64,000 bases of DNA from Chloroflexota bacterium. Lineage in GTDB: Bacteria > Chloroflexota > UBA11872 > UBA12225 > JAJDUF01. This document shows, piece by piece, positions 60,832-64,000 of the stretch. Below the pieces are notes generated by a model, which saw nothing but the letters and a program-made list of their open reading frames with translations, was not told the DNA's origin and did no database searches. The DNA is taken from positions 248,001 to 312,000 of the forward strand of contig JAJDUF010000010.1 of assembly GCA_022826725.1 (NCBI GenBank), given 5' to 3'. Positions within the stretch are counted from its first letter, which is position 1, and every line of letters begins with the position of its first letter. The position numbers and the translations under genes were made by a program.

Positions 60832-61737
60832 ATGACGATCCGTATTGGCTTGGTGGACTGTGACACGAGTCACGTTGTCGCGTTTACGCAGCGCCTCAAC
60901 CACCTTGACGTCGGGGAGGACCAATGGGTTGACGGCGCCATGGTCGTCGCAGCCTATCCGGGCACCTCCGAGATGTCCCCGGAACGCATCCCCGGCTTTA
61001 CGCGGCAGTTGCGAGAGTACGGCGTCACCATCGTCGAGGCGGCGACCGACCTGATCGGCCAGGTAGACGCCGTCATGATCGAGACCTTGCAGGGTAGCCT
61101 ACATGTGGAGCGCGCTCGGCCGTTCCTCGAAGCCGGCCTGCCGCTATTCGTGGACAAGCCGTTTGCCTGCTCGGTGGCCGATGCCCGGACACTGCTGACG
61201 GAGGCGGCGGAGCGTGGCTTGCTACTATGGTCGTCATCATCGCTGCGGTTTGCGCCGGAGGTGCAGGCCCTTCAAGCCAGCACCGACGAGATCGGCGCGG
61301 TGACCGGTGTCAGCGTGCATGGTCCGGCCTCCCTGGACCCGGGCAACCCGGGTCTCTTCCACTACGGGGTCCACGGGGTACAGGTGATGTATCAGCTGAT
61401 GGGCCGGGGCTGCGAGACGGTGCGCCTGATCTCCAACGCCGACGGGGACGTGGCCGTAGGGCAGTGGTCCGATGGGCGCTTCGGTGTATTCCGTGGCCTG
61501 CGACGTGGTGCTTCGCCCTATGGTGTCACGGTCTACGGGGAAAAAGGGGTCACAGCAACAGCCGTCAGCACAACCGACATTTACCGCGAGCTTCTAAAGC
61601 GCATCGTCGCTGCGTTCCATAGCGGCAAAGCGCCGCTCGCACCGGCCGACATGCTGGAGGTGGTGGCCTTCCAGGAAGCGGCACTGCACTCACTGGAGCA
61701 AGGCAGTCGGGAGGTGCGTTTGGCAACGGCAACATAG
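60832..61737 (+). CDS. Gfo/Idh/MocA-superfamily protein, diverged
   Basis: A 301-residue protein shorter than the family norm. It starts RIGLVDCDTSHVVAFTQRLN, where the usual GxGxxG is changed to DCDTSH, so cofactor binding may differ. The lysine is kept in FVDKPFACSVADA (about 105). GVHGVQVMYQLMGRG near 183 is similar to the His region of the family. GAGAGGAG precedes the ATG. It probably works with the oxidoreductase just upstream, on an unknown sugar or polyol. Confidence 0.75.
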   Translation: MTIRIGLVDCDTSHVVAFTQRLNHLDVGEDQWVDGAMVVAAYPGTSEMSPERIPGFTRQLREYGVTIVEAATDLIGQVDAVMIETLQGSLHVERARPFLEAGLPLFVDKPFACSVADARTLLTEAAERGLLLWSSSSLRFAPEVQALQASTDEIGAVTGVSVHGPASLDPGNPGLFHYGVHGVQVMYQLMGRGCETVRLISNADGDVAVGQWSDGRFGVFRGLRRGASPYGVTVYGEKGVTATAVSTTDIYRELLKRIVAAFHSGKAPLAPADMLEVVAFQEAALHSLEQGSREVRLATAT

Positions 61738-61834
61738 CGTAGACTGAGTAGCACTCCTCGGCCCCCCAGTGAAGCAGCTACAGGCAGACATTTGGCGCTC
61801 GATGCCGGGCCTGGCAAGCGCCGGTATACAAACG

Positions 61835-61871
61835 ATCATGTGTGCCGCAGGACCTGTCCGGCACACATGAT
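61835..61871. repeat. Perfect 13-base inverted repeat
   Basis: ATCATGTGTGCCG faces CGGCACACATGAT around an 11-base loop CAGGACCTGTC. It is about 100 bases after the oxidoreductase stop codon and 160 before the next start. No T-run, so an operator or transcript-stabilising structure is as likely as a terminator. Confidence 0.6.
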
Positions 61872-61959
61872 GTTGTCGAGTTAAGTAGCTGCCATCTCCC
61901 GGTTCGATGCCTGTCGTAGAAGGTACGGCAGATTTACAGCAAGCGTAGGCGTATAGATG

Positions 61960-61989
61960 TTGCACGCTTGGCTGAGTGATGTATATACT
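61960..61989 (+). promoter_or_regulatory. Possible promoter for the small protein gene at 62030
   Basis: TATACT (61984-61989) is a good -10; TTGCAC (61960-61965) with an 18-base spacer is a weak -35. The TATACT ends 40 bases before the start codon. Confidence 0.35.
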
Positions 61990-62029
61990 ATGCTTGCATC
62001 GGACGTACAGACAGGAGGAGCGAAGAGAC

Positions 62030-62317
62030 ATGCCACTATTTGACAAGGCAGAGAGAGTCAAGATCCGCAGTCCCCAGCAGCGTACCAACCGCATTGATCT
62101 CACCCCCTATAAGAGCTTTCTCCAAAAGTACAAGGTGGGTGTAACCGTTGATTTGCCCCTCGAAAGTGGTGAGTCGACTCGTGCCATCAAGCGGCGCTTG
62201 ACGCTCGCCTCGAAAGAGCTAGGTATGCGCCTGCGCTATCCCCAGCACCCGGTAAAGGACGTAATCCGGTTCAAGGTGATGCCTCCGGAGAAGCGTCGCG
62301 TCCGGCGACGGAGCTGA
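62030..62317 (+). CDS. Small basic protein, unknown function
   Basis: A 95-residue basic protein. I do not recognise the family. The middle has STRAIKRRLTLASKELGMRL, probably a helix with a hydrophobic face, followed by VKDVIRFKVMPP as a strand, and an Arg-rich end RRVRRRS that could bind nucleic acid. AGGAGGAGC precedes the ATG and a likely promoter is present, so expression is credible. It stands alone between an oxidoreductase gene and a DUF5069 gene. Confidence 0.6.
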   Translation: MPLFDKAERVKIRSPQQRTNRIDLTPYKSFLQKYKVGVTVDLPLESGESTRAIKRRLTLASKELGMRLRYPQHPVKDVIRFKVMPPEKRRVRRRS

Positions 62318-62525
62318 GTCCTCACGCTCCTCAGCAGTAGCGGGCACAGCCTCCCTCTCGCGGGGGACGGAAAGCAGCGCTAATGCTCCTTCTCGAGCCT
62401 GATGAGCGCGTCGGGAAGAAGTATTGTGCTTTTTCCCAGTGCCCTGGTGAGGCTCCTCTCGCGAGGGCAAGGCGCTACTGGCACAAGCAGCCCTTGTCGG
62501 CCCGGACATCGCAAGGAGGAGTGGT

Positions 62526-62978
62526 ATGGACCTGACCAAGGCGTATCCGCGCAGCGGCCGGGAGAAGATCGCCGGTCTCATGATGATTGGCCGGTCGGTA
62601 GACAAAGCGCGCGCTCACCTGGCCAGCACCCTCGGCGAGTACATCTACGACTGCCCGATGGATCGCCGGGTGTTCGACTTCCTCGGTACCAATGCCGAGG
62701 AGGTTGCCGGCGCCGTGCGCCAAGCAGACGACGACGGGCAGATCGCGGCCTTTGTGCGGACAAAGCTGGGCGATAAAACCACGGAAGCCGTTGAAGCCTG
62801 GAACGCAGCGTTTATGGCCATCGAGCCTGACCTCTCGCGGCCGGCCTATGCCGATGCGGTAGCGGCCGTGCAGCGGCGCGCGCCGCACCGCACGGACATC
62901 ACCCATTGGGTAGACCTCATTGATGTCGAGGAGGGGCGCCCGATTCCCCCACCGCGCTCAACGGCCGCCGCCGGCTGA
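62526..62978 (+). CDS. DUF5069 protein
   Basis: A 150-residue protein. DLTKAYPRSGREKIAGLMMIGRSVDKARAHLAS at the start and EYIYDCPMDRRVFDFLG (about 38-54) are recognised features of DUF5069; a later segment AWNAAFMAIEPD is helical. The family has no known biochemical role. AAGGAGGAG precedes the ATG. The Pro/Ala-rich last ten residues look like an unstructured tail. Confidence 0.8.
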   Translation: MDLTKAYPRSGREKIAGLMMIGRSVDKARAHLASTLGEYIYDCPMDRRVFDFLGTNAEEVAGAVRQADDDGQIAAFVRTKLGDKTTEAVEAWNAAFMAIEPDLSRPAYADAVAAVQRRAPHRTDITHWVDLIDVEEGRPIPPPRSTAAAG

Positions 62979-63004
62979 CCACCAACTGTCCTCATCCCCG
63001 GCCG

Positions 63005-63025
63005 CCTCTCCACCAAGTAGAGAGG
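63005..63025. repeat. Short family B-like hairpin
   Basis: CCTCTC-CACCAAGTA-GAGAGG, stem of six, in the gap after the DUF5069 gene. Confidence 0.4.
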
Positions 63026-63043
63026 GGAAGTCCGCTAGAGCCA

Positions 63044-63115
63044 GTAGGGGCTGGCCTTGTGGTTACCCTCTCTAGCCCCCGGCCGATCCGGGGCGCCCAC
63101 AAGGCCAGCCTCTAC
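63044..63115. repeat. Family D element: 19-base inverted repeat with inner hairpin
   Basis: GTAGGGGCTGGCCTTGTGG (63044-63062) faces CCACAAGGCCAGCCTCTAC (63097-63115), matching at 18 of 19 positions. Inside, CCCCGG and CCGGGG form another stem. The ends resemble terminal inverted repeats of a very small mobile element. No second copy is visible in this window. Confidence 0.6.
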
Positions 63116-63144
63116 GCGGCATCCTAAGCGCGAGGGAGACCCAC

Positions 63145-64000
63145 ATGAATATCATCCTGATTGTCTCGGATAGTCTGCGCGCCGACCATGTGGGCGTCTA
63201 CCAGGAGCTATGGCGCGGGCGAAACCCGAACGGAGGGCCGCCCGTCGCGCCGTACTTCCAGATGCACACTCCGCATCTCGACCGGCTCGCCGCCGAGGGG
63301 GTGCTCTTCGAGCGTGCTCACGCTGGCTCCTATGCAACGGTACCCAACCGCTATGAGCTACTGACCGGCCGCTTTGTGTGTACCTACACGCGCGGCTGGG
63401 AACCGTTGCCGGCCCACGAGATCGTGCTGGCGCAGGCGCTCGGCGACGCCGGCTACACATCCATGTTCATCCTCGATACGCCCAACCTGCTCCGCGACGG
63501 CTACCACTACGACCGCGGTTACACCGCCTGGCATTGGATCCGCGGGCAGGAGGGCGACCGCTACCGGACATCGCCTGTGCAGGTCGAGCTACCCTGCGCG
63601 CCGGAGAAGCTACGCATGAATCCGCGCTATTCCGACGGATCAGCCGTGGTGCAGTACCTCCGCAACGTAGCCGACCGGCGCGGTGAAGAGGATTACTTCG
63701 CGCCGCAGACCTTCGGCACGGCCATCCGCTGGCTCGAAGAAAATGCTAGCCGCGACCGTTTCTTCCTCCACATTGATACGTTCGATCCGCACGAGCCGTG
63801 GGACCCGCCGGCACGCTACGTGGACCTCTATGACCCCGGCTACACGGGTGAAGCAGTCATCTATCCGCGCTACGGCTCGACCGACGTGCTCTCCGACGCC
63901 GAGCTGCATCATTGCCGCGCGCTATACGCCGCCGAAGTGACGATGGTGGACCGCTGGGTCGGGAAGCTGCTGCAAGCGGTGGACGACCTTGGCCTACGGG
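63145..64000 (+). CDS. Sulfatase-superfamily hydrolase (3' end beyond window), Thr at the nucleophile position
   Basis: The frame is open for 285 codons to the right edge. It starts NIILIVSDSLRADHVGVY, giving the first metal Asp, then has HTPHLDRLAAEGVLFERAH and SYATVPNRYELLTGR. In true sulfatases the last motif is C/S-x-P-S-R with a formylglycine; here it is T-V-P-N-R (Thr65), so formylglycine cannot form and a phosphatase or phosphodiesterase activity with Thr as nucleophile is more likely. LHIDTFDPHEPWDPP is typical of the family. GAGGGAGACCCAC precedes the ATG. Confidence 0.85.
   Translation, partial: MNIILIVSDSLRADHVGVYQELWRGRNPNGGPPVAPYFQMHTPHLDRLAAEGVLFERAHAGSYATVPNRYELLTGRFVCTYTRGWEPLPAHEIVLAQALGDAGYTSMFILDTPNLLRDGYHYDRGYTAWHWIRGQEGDRYRTSPVQVELPCAPEKLRMNPRYSDGSAVVQYLRNVADRRGEEDYFAPQTFGTAIRWLEENASRDRFFLHIDTFDPHEPWDPPARYVDLYDPGYTGEAVIYPRYGSTDVLSDAELHHCRALYAAEVTMVDRWVGKLLQAVDDLGLR

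Noticed and set aside
1-64000. CRISPR arrays, tRNA or rRNA genes
   Set aside because: No regularly spaced repeats and no cloverleaf or rRNA segments were seen on either strand.

Overview
The window is GC-rich, densely coded DNA from a bacterium that I would place, tentatively, in the Chloroflexota. That inference rests on gene content and style: a Tat-type lipoprotein solute-binding protein, a phytanoyl-CoA-dioxygenase-like enzyme, DUF1028, DUF2157, DUF5069 and AIM24 proteins, repeated Gfo/Idh/MocA oxidoreductases, and many short GC-rich hairpin repeats between genes. No rRNA, tRNA or CRISPR array was recognised.

Layout. 1-5.1 kb (minus strand) is a signalling block: a PAS-PAS-GAF histidine kinase cut by the left edge, a PAS-only gene that looks like a shortened duplicate of its front end, a GAF histidine kinase and two single-domain response regulators. 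5.2-10.3 kb holds a glycosyltransferase, a peroxiredoxin, an Arg-rich disordered protein with a repeated YRxLG motif, a PDZ/Lon-like secreted protease and an SDR oxidoreductase. 10.6-14 kb is a 2-oxoacid dehydrogenase operon (E1 alpha, E1 beta, E2) without E3. 14-17.3 kb has a DUF2157/GDYXXLXY membrane pair and a zinc alcohol dehydrogenase. 17.3-27.3 kb, after a nuclease, is a purine cluster purD-purE-purB-purC-purS-purQ-purL interrupted by an orphan-looking DNA methyltransferase (after purE) and by a HEPN gene plus overlapping partner (between purQ and purL).

27.5-34.4 kb carries a PhyH-like dioxygenase, a solute-binding lipoprotein without permeases, an HD-domain protein, a PQQ-type sugar dehydrogenase and a dihydroorotate-dehydrogenase-like protein. 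34.6-37 kb is the most intriguing stretch: a redoxin whose active-site motif contains an in-frame TGA followed by a SECIS-like hairpin (candidate selenoprotein), then a lower-GC NucS-like nuclease gene and a DUF433 gene whose 3' end is an imperfect copy of the redoxin 3' end. 37-49.5 kb has a VOC protein, an MFS transporter, a VapBC pair, a sigma-70-family factor, an oxidoreductase, an AI-2E/PerM-type transporter, a sugar epimerase, a cyclodeaminase-like protein, DUF1028, a propeller glycosidase-like protein and a class III aminotransferase.

49.7-55.6 kb is a tandem duplication of a three-gene cassette: membrane alkaline-phosphatase-superfamily protein, small YVDPG membrane protein, and a NoeA-like protein with a kinase-like N-terminus and a methyltransferase C-terminus. 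The last gene of the first copy is cut after about 47 codons. 55.6-64 kb has gene remnants, three tandem AIM24 paralogues, a BNR-repeat protein, two oxidoreductases, two small proteins and a sulfatase-superfamily gene cut by the right edge.

At least four families of hairpin repeats (called A-D here) lie between genes; they were found by eye and their genome-wide copy number is unknown.
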